Part shown: positions 50,397 through 61,263 of the stretch, in pieces
Position numbering within the stretch: the stretch's first letter is position 1
How the letters are laid out: each line of letters opens with the position of its first letter
Assembly (NCBI RefSeq): GCF_003597675.1
Contig: NZ_CP030827.1
Span: 2,294,001-2,358,000, forward strand
From: Neorhizobium sp. NCHU2750
GTDB lineage: Bacteria; Pseudomonadota; Alphaproteobacteria; Rhizobiales; Rhizobiaceae
Length of the DNA: 64,000 nucleotides
Direction: 5' to 3'
Notes under the pieces: generated by a model
Database searches by the model: none
What the model saw: only the letters and a program-made list of their open reading frames with translations
Told to the model about the DNA's origin: nothing
Made by a program: the position numbers and the translations under genes

Positions 50397-51308
50397 ATGA
50401 ATGATATCAGCTGGGATCTCTACCGCTCCTTTCTCGCCGTCCTGCGCTGCGGATCCCTGTCTGCGGCAGCGCGCGATCTCGGCCTGACGCAGCCGACCAT
50501 GGGCCGCCATGTCGAGGCGCTGGAGGCGACACTCGGTTACCCCCTGTTCACCCGCAGCCAGCAGGGCCTCATCGCCAACGAGGCGGCCGAGGCCCTGAGA
50601 CCCTACGCCGAAACGCTCGCCTCGACCGTCGCGGCCCTCGAGCGTCATGCATCAGGCGAGCTTGGCGCCGTCAAGGGAACCGTGAGGATCACCGCAAGCG
50701 ACGTCATCGGCGTCGAGGTCCTGCCCCCGATCCTCGCCAGACTGCAGCACGAGCATCCGGGCCTTGCCATCGAACTCTCGCTATCGGATGTCGTCGAGGA
50801 TGTGCTGCGCCGCGAGGCCGATATCGCCGTCAGGATGACCGGCCCGAAACAGGATGCGCTGCTTGCCCGCCATATCGGCGAGATCCCTGTCGGCCTCTTC
50901 GCCCACCAGACCTATATCGAACGCTACGGAGAACCACAGTCTCTCGCGGATCTCACCCGCCACCGGTTCATCGGCTATGATCGCCAGACCGCCTATATCC
51001 GCGCAGCCGGCGATCTGATCCGCGCAAGGACCCCGGATTTCCCCGATTTCGCCGCGCTCGACATGGGCTACCGCACCGACAGCAATATCGCCCAGCTGGC
51101 CGCCATCCGCGCCGGCGCGGGTATCGGCTTCTGCCAGACCGGCATCGCCAGACGCGACCCCGATCTCATCCACATCCTGAAACACGCCTTCCGCATGCCG
51201 CTCGACACCTGGGTCGTCATGCACGAGGACCTGAAACTCCTGCCGAGACAGAAAGCGGTTTTCGATGCCCTGGCGAAGGGCCTCCTAGACTATGCCGCGA
51301 CGACCTGA
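50397..51308 (+). CDS. LysR-family transcription regulator
   Basis: A 303-residue LysR-type regulator. The HTH (LSAAARDLGLTQPTMGRHVE) is normal and the C-terminal effector domain reads GTVRITASDVIGVEVLPPIL, ADIAVRMTGPKQDALLARHI and IAQLAAIRAGAGIGFCQTGI. The frame is open from 49236, but everything before 50397 is antisense to the epimerase gene. It is divergent from that gene with 93 bp between starts, so it most likely controls it and itself. The ligand is unknown. Confidence 0.93.
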   Translation: MNDISWDLYRSFLAVLRCGSLSAAARDLGLTQPTMGRHVEALEATLGYPLFTRSQQGLIANEAAEALRPYAETLASTVAALERHASGELGAVKGTVRITASDVIGVEVLPPILARLQHEHPGLAIELSLSDVVEDVLRREADIAVRMTGPKQDALLARHIGEIPVGLFAHQTYIERYGEPQSLADLTRHRFIGYDRQTAYIRAAGDLIRARTPDFPDFAALDMGYRTDSNIAQLAAIRAGAGIGFCQTGIARRDPDLIHILKHAFRMPLDTWVVMHEDLKLLPRQKAVFDALAKGLLDYAATT

Positions 51309-51413
51309 AGCGGAACCGCCGCCCATCGCATAGCATCATGCCGGCCCGTCAGCCGCTTGTATGGCGCTGACAAACACCACCACCCGCGCCTGACCTGCCG
51401 CGGCAAGGTAGGG

Positions 51414-51680
51414 TCAGCGGGCAGCCGCCTGCTCTCCCTCGGCATCGTCGACCTCCGCCTCGGGCCGGTCGCCGCCGTCGCTATATTCCGTATGCCAAAC
51501 GCCCTTGTCGTCCTGCCAGCTGATTTCCTCGGGCTCTCCGCCGATCTGCTGTTCGGCCGCGACGATGCGCGCCGCCTGGATCGCGTCCGAATGGCTTGGA
51601 AAGGTTTCAGAGAAAACGTCGCCGAGACGGTAGGCCCAGCCGCCGTCATGCGGCACGATCTTGTATACGACCTTGGTCAT
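51414..51680 (-). CDS. DUF2188 domain protein
   Basis: An 88-residue small protein with the DUF2188 pattern: VYKIVPHDGGWAYRLGDVFS, TFPSHSDAIQAARIVAAEQQ and then WQDDKGVWHTEYSDGGDRPE. The Trp-x-Tyr beginning and the HTEYSDGGDRP ending are usual for the family in rhizobia. The last 15 residues are acidic and probably disordered. The role is unknown; related proteins are stress-associated, which is only a hint. GGAGG(AA) precedes ATG 51680. Confidence 0.9.
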   Translation of the reverse strand: MTKVVYKIVPHDGGWAYRLGDVFSETFPSHSDAIQAARIVAAEQQIGGEPEEISWQDDKGVWHTEYSDGGDRPEAEVDDAEGEQAAAR

Positions 51681-51887
51681 AGTTCCTCCTTACGCGTGGC
51701 CACATCGAACTCACATCATCTGCGGCATCGAGATGGAGATGCGAAAGGCCGCAGCAAGGTTCCAGGTCACGGAGGAAATAATGGCATTATCCCCCCGATA
51801 GCGCAAATCGGCACCGACGGGACGAAATCCGCTTGATGCTGCCGGTCATCACGTTAAATCGAAATCACGCAACAGGAGAACAGGCCT

Positions 51888-53108
51888 TTGAGATTGATGT
51901 CGCTGGTAAAGCAGGAGAGCTTCCTTCTCATCGCGCTGGTCGTCGCCATCCTCGCCTATTTCTTCGAACACGCGCTGATCGAACACGGCCAGGCCGTCTC
52001 CCTGATTGCCGCCATCGCCCTCATCGCCGTGATCATCATGGCATCGACACGCGTCGCGCATCATGCCGAAGTGCTCGCCCACAAGGTCGGCGATCCCTAT
52101 GGCACGATGATCCTGACGCTCTCGGCCGTCGCCGTCGAAGTGCTGATCCTGGCGATCATGATGGGAAGCAGTTCCTCCCCGACACTGGTGCGCGATACGA
52201 TCTATTCAGCCGTCATGCTGGATATAAACGGCATCATCGGGCTTGCCGCCCTGCTCGGCGGCCTGAGACACGGCGAACAGCCCTATAACGATGATTCAAG
52301 CCGCACCTACAGCGTCATGATTTTGACCGCCATGGGCATATCGATGATCGTGCCGGAATTCATCCCGGATGCGAAGTGGCACTATTATTCGGCCTTCACC
52401 ATCTTCGCCATGATTGCGCTCTACGCCCTGTTCCTCAAGATGCAGGTCGGCACCCATAGCTATTTCTTCAGCTACAGCTATCGCAGCAACCCGGCCGCCG
52501 CGACAGCCGGATCGTCGACTGCATCCTCGGGCGGCCCATCGGATGGCCCATCGGGTGGCCCATCGGCTGGATCGTCAGCGAGTGCAGCGGCTGCATCGTC
52601 GGCCAGCCAGCAGGCAAAGTCGAAACCGCCGGCCGAGGTCGAGGCCGAAGAAGAATCCGCAACCGCATCGATCGCCATCATCCTCATCGGCGTGCTGATC
52701 ATCGGCTTCCTCGCCGAATTCATGTCAGCCTTCCTCAACGAGGGGCTGGAAGGAACCGGCGCCCCGCCCGCCCTGATGGCCGTCATCGTCGCCGCGATCT
52801 CGGCTGCACCGGAAATCCTCACCGCACTGCGCTCGGCCCTGCGCAATCGCATGCAGTCGGTGGTCAACATCGCCATGGGCGCCTCGCTGTCGACCGTCAT
52901 CCTGACGGTGCCGGTCATGGAGGCAATCGCGCTCTACACCGGCCAGCCCTTCATCATGGCCATGACGCCGGTGCAGACGGTGATGGTCGCCATCACGCTG
53001 GTGGTGGCCGCGATCAATCTCAACGACGGGCAGACCAATGCGATCGAGGGCATGACGCATTTCGTCCTCTTCGCCACCTTCGTCATGCTGACCTTCCTCG
53101 GACTATAG
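51888..53108 (+). CDS. CaCA-family calcium/cation:proton antiporter (ChaA-like)
   Basis: A 406-residue membrane protein with two sets of about five helices. The alpha repeats are visible: VGDPYGTMILTLSAVAVEVL and LMAVIVAAISAAPEILTALR, each with the acidic (Glu) ion-binding residue. Between the halves is a Gly/Pro/Ser and Ala-rich insert of ~50 residues (GGPSDGPSGGPSAGS), partly made of a 12-bp repeat. AGGAG stands nine bases before TTG 51888, so TTG is the probable start, with ATG 51897 the alternative. Physiological ion Ca2+, Na+ or K+ versus protons. Confidence 0.9.
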   Translation: MRLMSLVKQESFLLIALVVAILAYFFEHALIEHGQAVSLIAAIALIAVIIMASTRVAHHAEVLAHKVGDPYGTMILTLSAVAVEVLILAIMMGSSSSPTLVRDTIYSAVMLDINGIIGLAALLGGLRHGEQPYNDDSSRTYSVMILTAMGISMIVPEFIPDAKWHYYSAFTIFAMIALYALFLKMQVGTHSYFFSYSYRSNPAAATAGSSTASSGGPSDGPSGGPSAGSSASAAAASSASQQAKSKPPAEVEAEEESATASIAIILIGVLIIGFLAEFMSAFLNEGLEGTGAPPALMAVIVAAISAAPEILTALRSALRNRMQSVVNIAMGASLSTVILTVPVMEAIALYTGQPFIMAMTPVQTVMVAITLVVAAINLNDGQTNAIEGMTHFVLFATFVMLTFLGL

Positions 53109-53276
53109 AAAAGATTCCCGTTTCAACACATTACGGCCGTTTGCGGATTCAAATCCTGAGGCCCCTCACACAACCTTGTGTCGGCATTTTCATAAACTAA
53201 TGTTGATCGACCCGTGTTAGGCAATCTCAAGGTTGCACCCTATCTGCCAGACGATGTCTGTTGAAAGGGAGATCGA

Positions 53277-54494
53277 ATGACACGCATCAGCCTCCTTCTG
53301 GCCTGCACGGCCGTCTCGTCCGCGCTGATCGCCGGCCCCGTCCTGGCGCAGGCAGCGCCTGCGGAAAACGGCCGCGCCAATGCGCCGAACCAGAAACCCG
53401 CCTTTGCCAATCAGACGCGCGCGCCGCAGCCCGCCACGACGGCGAAAATCGCCACTGAGGTGGTAGCGGAAGACCTGCCGCATCTCTGGGCGATGGAATT
53501 CCTGCCCGATGGCCGCATGCTGGTCACGGCCAAGCAGGGCGCCATGCATATCATCTCGGAGGAAGGCGACGCCGGCCCCGCGATCGAAGGCGTGCCGAAG
53601 GTGGCTTCCGGCGGCCAAGGCGGCCTGCTCGATGTCGCGCTGGCGCCCGACTATGCGACGTCGGGCATGATCTTCTTCTCTTTCTCCGAACCCCGCGACG
53701 GCGGCAACGGCACCTCCGTCGCCTCCGCCAAACTCGTGCCGGATGACAGAGGCGGCGGCAGGCTGGAAAATGTCAGCACCATCTTCCGACAGATGCCGAC
53801 CTATGACGGCAACAAGCATTTTGGCTCGCGCCTCGTCTTCGGACCGAATGACGAACTTTACGTCACCGTCGGCGAACGATCTGACAGCAAGCCGCGGGTT
53901 CAGGCGCAGGACCTCGGCAGCGGTCTCGGTAAGGTCTTCCGCATCGACAGGACAGGCAAGCCGCTGGCCGACAATCCCTTCGCCGGGACCAAGGGCGCGC
54001 GGCCTGAAATCTGGAGCCTCGGCCACCGCAACATGCAGGCAGCAACCCTCGACGGCCAGGGGCGCCTGTGGACGGTCGAACACGGACCGAAGGGCGGCGA
54101 CGAATTGAACAGGCCGCAGGCCGGCAAGAATTACGGCTGGCCGCAAGTCACCTATGGTGTCGAATATAGCGGCAAGGCCGTCGGCGACGGCATCACTCAA
54201 AAGGCAGAAACCGAACAGCCGGTCTATTACTGGGACCCGGTGATCGGCCCGTCCGGCATGGCGTTCTACGGCAGTGACGCGATCCCGGAATGGAAGGGCG
54301 CATTCCTCGTCGGCGGCCTCGTCAGCCGCGGCGTGGTCGTCCTCCACATGGATGGCGACAAGGTTGCGCATGAAGAGCGCGTGTCGCTCGATGCCCGTGT
54401 CCGTGACGTCAAGGTCGGCCCGGACGGTGCCGTCTACGCTGTCACCGAAACCCGCGGCGGCGCTTCGACGATCATCAGACTGACCAAGGCCTGA
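53277..54494 (+). CDS. PQQ-dependent soluble sugar (aldose) dehydrogenase
   Basis: A 405-residue secreted beta-propeller enzyme. After the signal peptide (ISLLLACTAVSSALIAGPVL, then AQA) the Gluc/Sorb-type domain shows AMEFLPDGRMLVTAKQGAMH, GGQGGLLDVALAPDYATSGM, SRLVFGPNDELYVTVGERSD, SLGHRNMQAATLDGQGRLWT and EHGPKGGDELNRPQAGKNYG. The His of GHRN, and the EHGPKGGDE and Arg residues correspond to PQQ and substrate binders in soluble GDH homologues. It oxidises aldoses in the periplasm; PQQ must come from elsewhere. AAAGGGAG precedes ATG 53277. Confidence 0.93.
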   Translation: MTRISLLLACTAVSSALIAGPVLAQAAPAENGRANAPNQKPAFANQTRAPQPATTAKIATEVVAEDLPHLWAMEFLPDGRMLVTAKQGAMHIISEEGDAGPAIEGVPKVASGGQGGLLDVALAPDYATSGMIFFSFSEPRDGGNGTSVASAKLVPDDRGGGRLENVSTIFRQMPTYDGNKHFGSRLVFGPNDELYVTVGERSDSKPRVQAQDLGSGLGKVFRIDRTGKPLADNPFAGTKGARPEIWSLGHRNMQAATLDGQGRLWTVEHGPKGGDELNRPQAGKNYGWPQVTYGVEYSGKAVGDGITQKAETEQPVYYWDPVIGPSGMAFYGSDAIPEWKGAFLVGGLVSRGVVVLHMDGDKVAHEERVSLDARVRDVKVGPDGAVYAVTETRGGASTIIRLTKA

Positions 54495-54506
54495 TCGAAA
54501 CCGGCT

Positions 54507-54528
54507 CTGGGCGGCGCCTGCCGCCCAG
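54507..54528. terminator. Hairpin downstream of the sugar dehydrogenase
   Basis: CTGGGCGGC-gcct-GCCGCCCAG is a perfect 9-bp stem 13 bp after the stop. It lacks a T-run, so it may only be a 3' stabilising hairpin. Confidence 0.5.
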
Positions 54529-54607
54529 GCTCACCGGTCAGGTTCGCCGGGCAGACTCACTTGGCAGGCGCAGCACAACAGGCTGGTTTTCCTCTCACGA
54601 TAAAACA

Positions 54608-54622
54608 TGATTAAAAAGATCA
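54608..54622 (+). promoter_or_regulatory. Iron-responsive (RirA-type IRO) box
   Basis: TGA-ttaaaaaga-TCA fits the rhizobial IRO consensus TGA-N9-TCA exactly and is part of a longer AT-rich dyad (AAAACATGAT...ATCATATTTT). It lies 94 bp before the fecI-like start. Iron repression of the operon through RirA is predicted. Confidence 0.7.
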
Positions 54623-54715
54623 TATTTTGTTGCATTCCGGTTGCACGGCAATTAAGACACGCGCATTCCGCCATTCCGGCCCGGTGCACCCGGGACTGCT
54701 TCATCCGGGACTGCC

Positions 54716-55276
54716 ATGACCGCGCATTTCAGCGTTTCCACCGCAACCGAACTGCCCTCGACGCCCGGCGACAGCCCGTTGCTGGATCGAGCGATCGTTG
54801 CCTATTACGACGAACTGTGCGGCAATATCCGTCACCGGGGCCATAGTCCGGCAGGATCTCGCGAAATCGTCCATGACGTCTATCTGCGCCTGCGCGACAG
54901 GCACACGGTTCTTGACGGCAAGGTATCGCTCAAGGCCTTTCTGCTGCGCTCCTGCATCAATCTCGGCATCGATCGCTTTCGCCGCCAGCGTTTCGAGGCC
55001 CGCCTCTTCTCAGGCACCGAAGCGGAGGCGCTGGCCGTCAGCGCGCCCTTCGCCTCACCGGATCAGGCAATGGATACCGAATATCGCATCGGCATTCTCA
55101 AGGCTGCGATTATGGAAATGTCGCTGCAGCGGCGCCGCGTCTTCATCGCCAGCAGGGTCGGAAAACTCTCGGCCGACGAGATTTCGAGCCGCATGAAGAT
55201 CAGCCGCAACATGGTGGACCGCCATCTGCGCAAGGCCTATCTCCATTGCCTCGACCGGCTGGAAGACGCGCTCTGA
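54716..55276 (+). CDS. FecI-type ECF sigma factor
   Basis: A 186-residue ECF sigma factor. Region 2 contains AGSREIVHDVYLRLRDR and a long helix with ISLKAFLLRSCINLGIDRFRR-type residues (KAFLLRSCINLGIDRFRRQR); region 4 has EMSLQRRRVFIASRVGKLSA and ISSRMKISRNMVDRHLRKAY as HTH. It is followed by a FecR-type gene and a TonB receptor, so it is a FecI-like factor activated by the receptor through FecR, initiating transcription of the receptor gene. Start ATG 54716. Confidence 0.93.
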   Translation: MTAHFSVSTATELPSTPGDSPLLDRAIVAYYDELCGNIRHRGHSPAGSREIVHDVYLRLRDRHTVLDGKVSLKAFLLRSCINLGIDRFRRQRFEARLFSGTEAEALAVSAPFASPDQAMDTEYRIGILKAAIMEMSLQRRRVFIASRVGKLSADEISSRMKISRNMVDRHLRKAYLHCLDRLEDAL

Positions 55277-55281
55277 CAGCC

Positions 55282-56274
55282 ATGGCCCGCAGAAGCAGCA
55301 CAGGCGCACGAATGAGCGGCGATACCAAGGACAGGAAACTGCGTGCCCAGGCGGTCGACTGGCTGCTGCGGCTGCAGGACGCCGCCGGTGACGATGCGCT
55401 CGAGGCGCAGTTTCAGGCCTGGCTTTCAGAGAACCCGGCACATGGCGCAGTCTTCGACCGCGTGCAGCGCGCCATGGGCGACGCAAGCAGGCTTCTGACG
55501 AGCGATATCGACTTCGCCCGCAATGCAGCTCACAACAATGACCACGGGCCGCTGACCCGGCCGCGCAACATCGTCGCCGCACTCATTCTCTGTCTCGCCG
55601 GCTCGACCGCCTTCTATCTCGCCGATGGCCCGATGCGCCTGCGCGCCGATGTCATGACGGGCACCGGCGAGAGACAGACGTTGACACTGGCCGATGGCTC
55701 GACGCTCGATCTCAACGCCGAAACGGCCATCGCCATCCATCTGGAACCGCATGAACGGCGCATTACGCTGTTGCGCGGCGAGGCCTATGTCCATGTCGCT
55801 GCCGATCCGGCGCGGCCGTTCATCGTCGAGGCCGGCCGGGGCACGACGACGGCGCTCGGCACCGCCTTCGACGTCAACCTGACCGACGAGAACACCACCG
55901 TCGTCGTCACCGAACATGCGGTCACGGTCGCCTCCGCTGCCAGCGGTGGCGCTGAGCGCCTGCCCGAGAACCAGCAGATCTCCTATGATCCCGACGGCAG
56001 GCTCGGCAGTCCGCAACCGGCCGACGGCAACCAGGCGACGGCCTGGCGGCAGGGGCGGATCGTCTTCGAGGACCGCCCTCTGCTGTCCGTCGTCGAGGAG
56101 ATCGACCGCTATATTCCGGGCCGGATCGTCATTGCGCAATCGGCACTCGCCGGCCGGCGGATTTCCGGCAGCCTGGACCTCTCCGAGCCGCAAAAGGCGC
56201 TCGATGCCTTTGCCGGCGCGATCGGCATCAAGGTCACGAGGCTGAGCCCCTACCTGACAATCCTGCGCCAGTAA
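55282..56274 (+). CDS. FecR-type anti-sigma/signal transducer
   Basis: A 330-residue single-span protein. The cytosolic N-terminus (KLRAQAVDWLLRLQDA...FQAWLSENPAHGAVFDRVQR) is the DUF4880 domain binding the sigma factor. A TM helix (IVAALILCLAGSTAFYLADG) and the periplasmic FecR domain (GERQTLTLADGSTLDLNAET, GEAYVHVAADPARPFIVEAG, TALGTAFDVNLTD) follow. It passes the signal from the TonB receptor to the FecI-like sigma. I start at ATG 55282, 5 bp after fecI; ATG 55312 (MSGDTKDRKL) is equally likely. Confidence 0.92.
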   Translation: MARRSSTGARMSGDTKDRKLRAQAVDWLLRLQDAAGDDALEAQFQAWLSENPAHGAVFDRVQRAMGDASRLLTSDIDFARNAAHNNDHGPLTRPRNIVAALILCLAGSTAFYLADGPMRLRADVMTGTGERQTLTLADGSTLDLNAETAIAIHLEPHERRITLLRGEAYVHVAADPARPFIVEAGRGTTTALGTAFDVNLTDENTTVVVTEHAVTVASAASGGAERLPENQQISYDPDGRLGSPQPADGNQATAWRQGRIVFEDRPLLSVVEEIDRYIPGRIVIAQSALAGRRISGSLDLSEPQKALDAFAGAIGIKVTRLSPYLTILRQ

Positions 56275-56358
56275 TTTTTTTCGATCCGCCTGTCCCAAAC
56301 ACAGAACCTCGTCCGTCAACCCGGCAGACACACATCGCAGAGACTGGTCCGGGGGCCC

Positions 56359-58857
56359 ATGACACATTCGACGAGACACCGCAGCACGCATGCCACGCAT
56401 CGCCTGATCGCAGCGCTTATGGCCGGCGCCGCATTGTTTACAACACTCGACAGCGCAACAGCCCAGCAGGCTGCGGCCGTCGCCGTCAACCTGCCTGCAG
56501 GCACCTTGACCAGAGCCCTCAACGCCCTGGCCGCACAGGCAAAACTGCAGATCGTCTTTGACGCGTCACTGACGAAGGGCCTCAGCACGGCCGGCATTTC
56601 TGGCGACCTGACGGTCGATGCCGCCCTCGCCCGCCTTCTGGCCGGCACCGGCATCTCATACCGCTATTCCGGCGCCTCCATGGTGACGCTGGCACGATCC
56701 GGCAGCGCCGATACCGGTGCCGAGAACCCGTCGGACCTCGAGCCGATCGTGCTCAAGACCGGCCGCCATTACGGCGACACCAGCCCGAGCACATCCGTCA
56801 TCGACAAGGAGGAGATCGAACGCGCCCAGGCGGCAAGCGTGCCTGAACTCGTCAAGCGCACGCCGGGCGTTTCCATGGGCGGCGGCGTCCGTCTTCAGGG
56901 ACAGACCATTTCGATCCGCGGCTTTTCCCGCCAGTCCGATACCCGCATCCTGCTCGACGGGGCACCGAAGAATTTCGAGAAATACGATCAGGGCACCATC
57001 TTCGTCGAACCGGAACTGCTGAAGCGGGTCGAGATCGACAAGGGCGCGACCTCGGTCCGCTACGGCAATGGCGGTTTCGGCGGTACGATCCGCATGGAAA
57101 GCAAGGATGCCGCCGACATGCTGAAGCCCGGCCAGACCTGGGGCTTCTACGGCAAGACCGCCTATCAGTCCGCCAACCGGGAGTTTCTCGAAACCGGCGC
57201 ACTCTACGGCCGCTCGGATTTCGGCACGCCCATCACCTATGACGGCCTCCTGTCGCTGACATGGCGCAAGAGCGGCGACATGCGCGTCGGCGGCGGCGAA
57301 CATTACCTCTTCTCCGACGAGAAGCTCGCCTCGGGCATGGCCAAGCTCGGCGCCGAGGTCGACGGCAACGAATTCAAGGCCTCGGTGCTCTACGGCGAAA
57401 GCAACAACTGGGGACCGGTTGCCGCCATCCGCGGCCAGCTCGACGTGATTGCCAGCGACATCCCGAAATACGGCTATGAGGAAGCCATGAGGCGCCGCCT
57501 CTCCTGGCGCGAGCTGAAGGATTTCACCTCGACCTTCGAACACAAATACAGCGGCGACAGCGATCTGGTGAACACCCGCTTCATGATGAGCAATTCGTCC
57601 ACCGAGCAGCATGCGACCCGTCACGGCGACCAGTCGCCATCCGCCTCGCTCGGCGGCTACGAGAACGAGGCCACCTATTCGGATTTCCATGCGGAACTGG
57701 AAAACACCTCGAATTTCAACCTCGCCGGTATGGAACACAGCCTCAATTACGGCCTGCAGTTCAATGCCCACAAGCGCGACGTCTGGATGTACGACATCGC
57801 CAACCGGACCAAGCCGGAATATAACTACGGCTATTACGCCCCCTGGATCATGCCGCAGGGCACGCAGGACACGACCTCGGCCTTCATCCGCGACACGATC
57901 AAGCTCGACGATGCCTGGACGCTGACACCCGGCCTGCGCTTCGATTATATCCGCTCGGAAGGCGAGCCGAATGCCGCTCCTCGCTACAACGATCCGGCAG
58001 CCGGCCATGATTTCTCCGCCGTCACCCATACCGGCGTTACTCCGGCGGTCAGCCTCGCATGGCAGGCGACGCCGAACCTGCGCTTCTTCACCGACTGGGC
58101 CTATGCCATACGGGCGCCCAATATCGACGAGCTCTATTCCAACCAGAGTGCGCTGACGACCGCCTCCGGCACCAGCCGCGACCTGAAAGCGGAGCGCAAC
58201 AACAACATCAATATCGGCGTCGAGACCAATTTCGACGACCTTTTGACCGATGGCGACACATTGGCGGCCCGCACCTCGGTCTTCTACAACCACGTCAGCA
58301 ATCCGGTCACCCGCCGCTTCGGCTCGCGCAATCTCGGCGGCCTCGGCGTCGATGAAGGCCCGGTTCCCTTCTACTGGAACACCCCTTCCTACTACACGAC
58401 GGGGCTGGAACTGCAGGCGCATTACGAGACCGAGCGGATGTTCGCCGATGTCGGCCTGACCTGGATGACCGGCACCCGCAAGGGCGCGGTCAACGACATC
58501 CTCGGCCCCCACACCTATGTCAACGACCTGGCACCCTTCACCGCGCAGACGACACTGGGGATGAAATTCCCCGATCTCGATCTCGCCATAGGCTGGACCG
58601 GCACCTTCGTCGACGCCCAGGAGAAGACGCCCTATTACCAGTATCTCGGCCTCACCTATGCCCGCCCGCCGAGCAACGGCTACGCCGTTCACGGCATCTT
58701 CCTCGACTGGACGCCGAAGCAGGGCATGATGAAGGATACCGAGCTTCACGCCGCAATCGACAACATCTTCGACAAGCAATACGAGCCCTATCTCAGCGAT
58801 GGCATCACCGCCATGCCGGGCCGCAGCTTCAAGATCTCGTTGAGCCGCCGCTTCTGA
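56359..58857 (+). CDS. TonB-dependent outer-membrane receptor with STN signalling domain
   Basis: An 832-residue receptor. Signal peptide (LIAALMAGAALFTTLDSATA), STN domain (VNLPAGTLTRALNALAAQAK to GISYRYSGASM) contacting FecR, plug (SVIDKEEIERAQAASVPELV, RTPGVSMGGGVRLQGQTISI, RGFSRQSDTRILLDGAPKN) and 22-strand barrel ending in SRRF with the C-terminal Phe. The plug resembles hemoglobin/heme/transferrin-type receptors, while the presence of STN, FecI and FecR makes it a self-regulating transducer. Ligand may be heme or a siderophore; unknown. GGGGGCCC precedes the ATG weakly. Confidence 0.93.
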   Translation: MTHSTRHRSTHATHRLIAALMAGAALFTTLDSATAQQAAAVAVNLPAGTLTRALNALAAQAKLQIVFDASLTKGLSTAGISGDLTVDAALARLLAGTGISYRYSGASMVTLARSGSADTGAENPSDLEPIVLKTGRHYGDTSPSTSVIDKEEIERAQAASVPELVKRTPGVSMGGGVRLQGQTISIRGFSRQSDTRILLDGAPKNFEKYDQGTIFVEPELLKRVEIDKGATSVRYGNGGFGGTIRMESKDAADMLKPGQTWGFYGKTAYQSANREFLETGALYGRSDFGTPITYDGLLSLTWRKSGDMRVGGGEHYLFSDEKLASGMAKLGAEVDGNEFKASVLYGESNNWGPVAAIRGQLDVIASDIPKYGYEEAMRRRLSWRELKDFTSTFEHKYSGDSDLVNTRFMMSNSSTEQHATRHGDQSPSASLGGYENEATYSDFHAELENTSNFNLAGMEHSLNYGLQFNAHKRDVWMYDIANRTKPEYNYGYYAPWIMPQGTQDTTSAFIRDTIKLDDAWTLTPGLRFDYIRSEGEPNAAPRYNDPAAGHDFSAVTHTGVTPAVSLAWQATPNLRFFTDWAYAIRAPNIDELYSNQSALTTASGTSRDLKAERNNNINIGVETNFDDLLTDGDTLAARTSVFYNHVSNPVTRRFGSRNLGGLGVDEGPVPFYWNTPSYYTTGLELQAHYETERMFADVGLTWMTGTRKGAVNDILGPHTYVNDLAPFTAQTTLGMKFPDLDLAIGWTGTFVDAQEKTPYYQYLGLTYARPPSNGYAVHGIFLDWTPKQGMMKDTELHAAIDNIFDKQYEPYLSDGITAMPGRSFKISLSRRF

Positions 58858-58880
58858 GCATCCCGCAACCAGTCACGAAA

Positions 58881-58912
58881 AAGCCCGCCGTTTCCGGCGG
58901 GCTTGTTTTTTT
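58881..58912. terminator. Terminator shared by the TonB receptor and aspartate aminotransferase genes
   Basis: AAGCCCGCCG-tttc-CGGCGGGCTT is a perfect 10-bp stem followed by GTTTTTTT, with AAAAA upstream for the opposite strand. It terminates both convergent genes. Confidence 0.92.
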
Positions 58913-58935
58913 GGGAAAGACGTTTTCCGCAGATC

Positions 58936-60892
<1,957 letters not shown>

Positions 60893-61108
60893 ATGGCCGA
60901 AACTGGCACTGTAAAATTCTTCAATACCGACAAGGGCTTCGGCTTCATCAAGCCAGATAATGGCGGCGCCGATATCTTCGTCCACATCTCTGCCGTACAG
61001 GCGTCTGGCCTGTCCGGTCTTTCGGAAAACCAGAAAGTTAGCTTCGACACGGAGCCGGATCGTCGCGGTAAAGGCCCCAAGGCCGTTAACCTGCAGATTT
61101 CAGGCTGA
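60893..61108 (+). CDS. Cold-shock protein (CspA family)
   Basis: A 71-residue CSD protein: TGTVKFFNTDKGFGFIKPDN, DIFVHISAVQASGL and NQKVSFDTEPDRRGKGPKAV. RNP1 (KGFGFI) and RNP2 (DIFVHI) RNA-binding motifs are intact. It is an RNA chaperone preventing secondary structure. The frame opens at 60845, but AAAAGGAC stands before ATG 60893. It ends in a terminator. Confidence 0.95.
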   Translation: MAETGTVKFFNTDKGFGFIKPDNGGADIFVHISAVQASGLSGLSENQKVSFDTEPDRRGKGPKAVNLQISG

Positions 61109-61136
61109 GCCTTCGAGGCTTTCACCAAAGTTGAGG

Positions 61137-61161
61137 CCCGGCAGGACTGCCGGGTTTTTTT
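61137..61161 (+). terminator. Terminator of the cold-shock gene
   Basis: CCCGGC(AG) at 61137-61144 pairs with (CT)GCCGGG at 61147-61154 and is followed by seven T. Confidence 0.88.
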
Positions 61162-61263
61162 ATGCCAGAGTTTTCCGCCTGACGCTCCACAATCGTTGTG
61201 ACACGCATTAATGCGTTCGTGATGGTGGCTCATATTCCGTCTGAAAACGATGGAGTCGAAAAC

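Noticed and set aside
56656..58779. A 707-codon reverse ORF opposite the TonB receptor gene
   Set aside because: Antisense shadow; the forward frame is a complete receptor with STN, plug and barrel.
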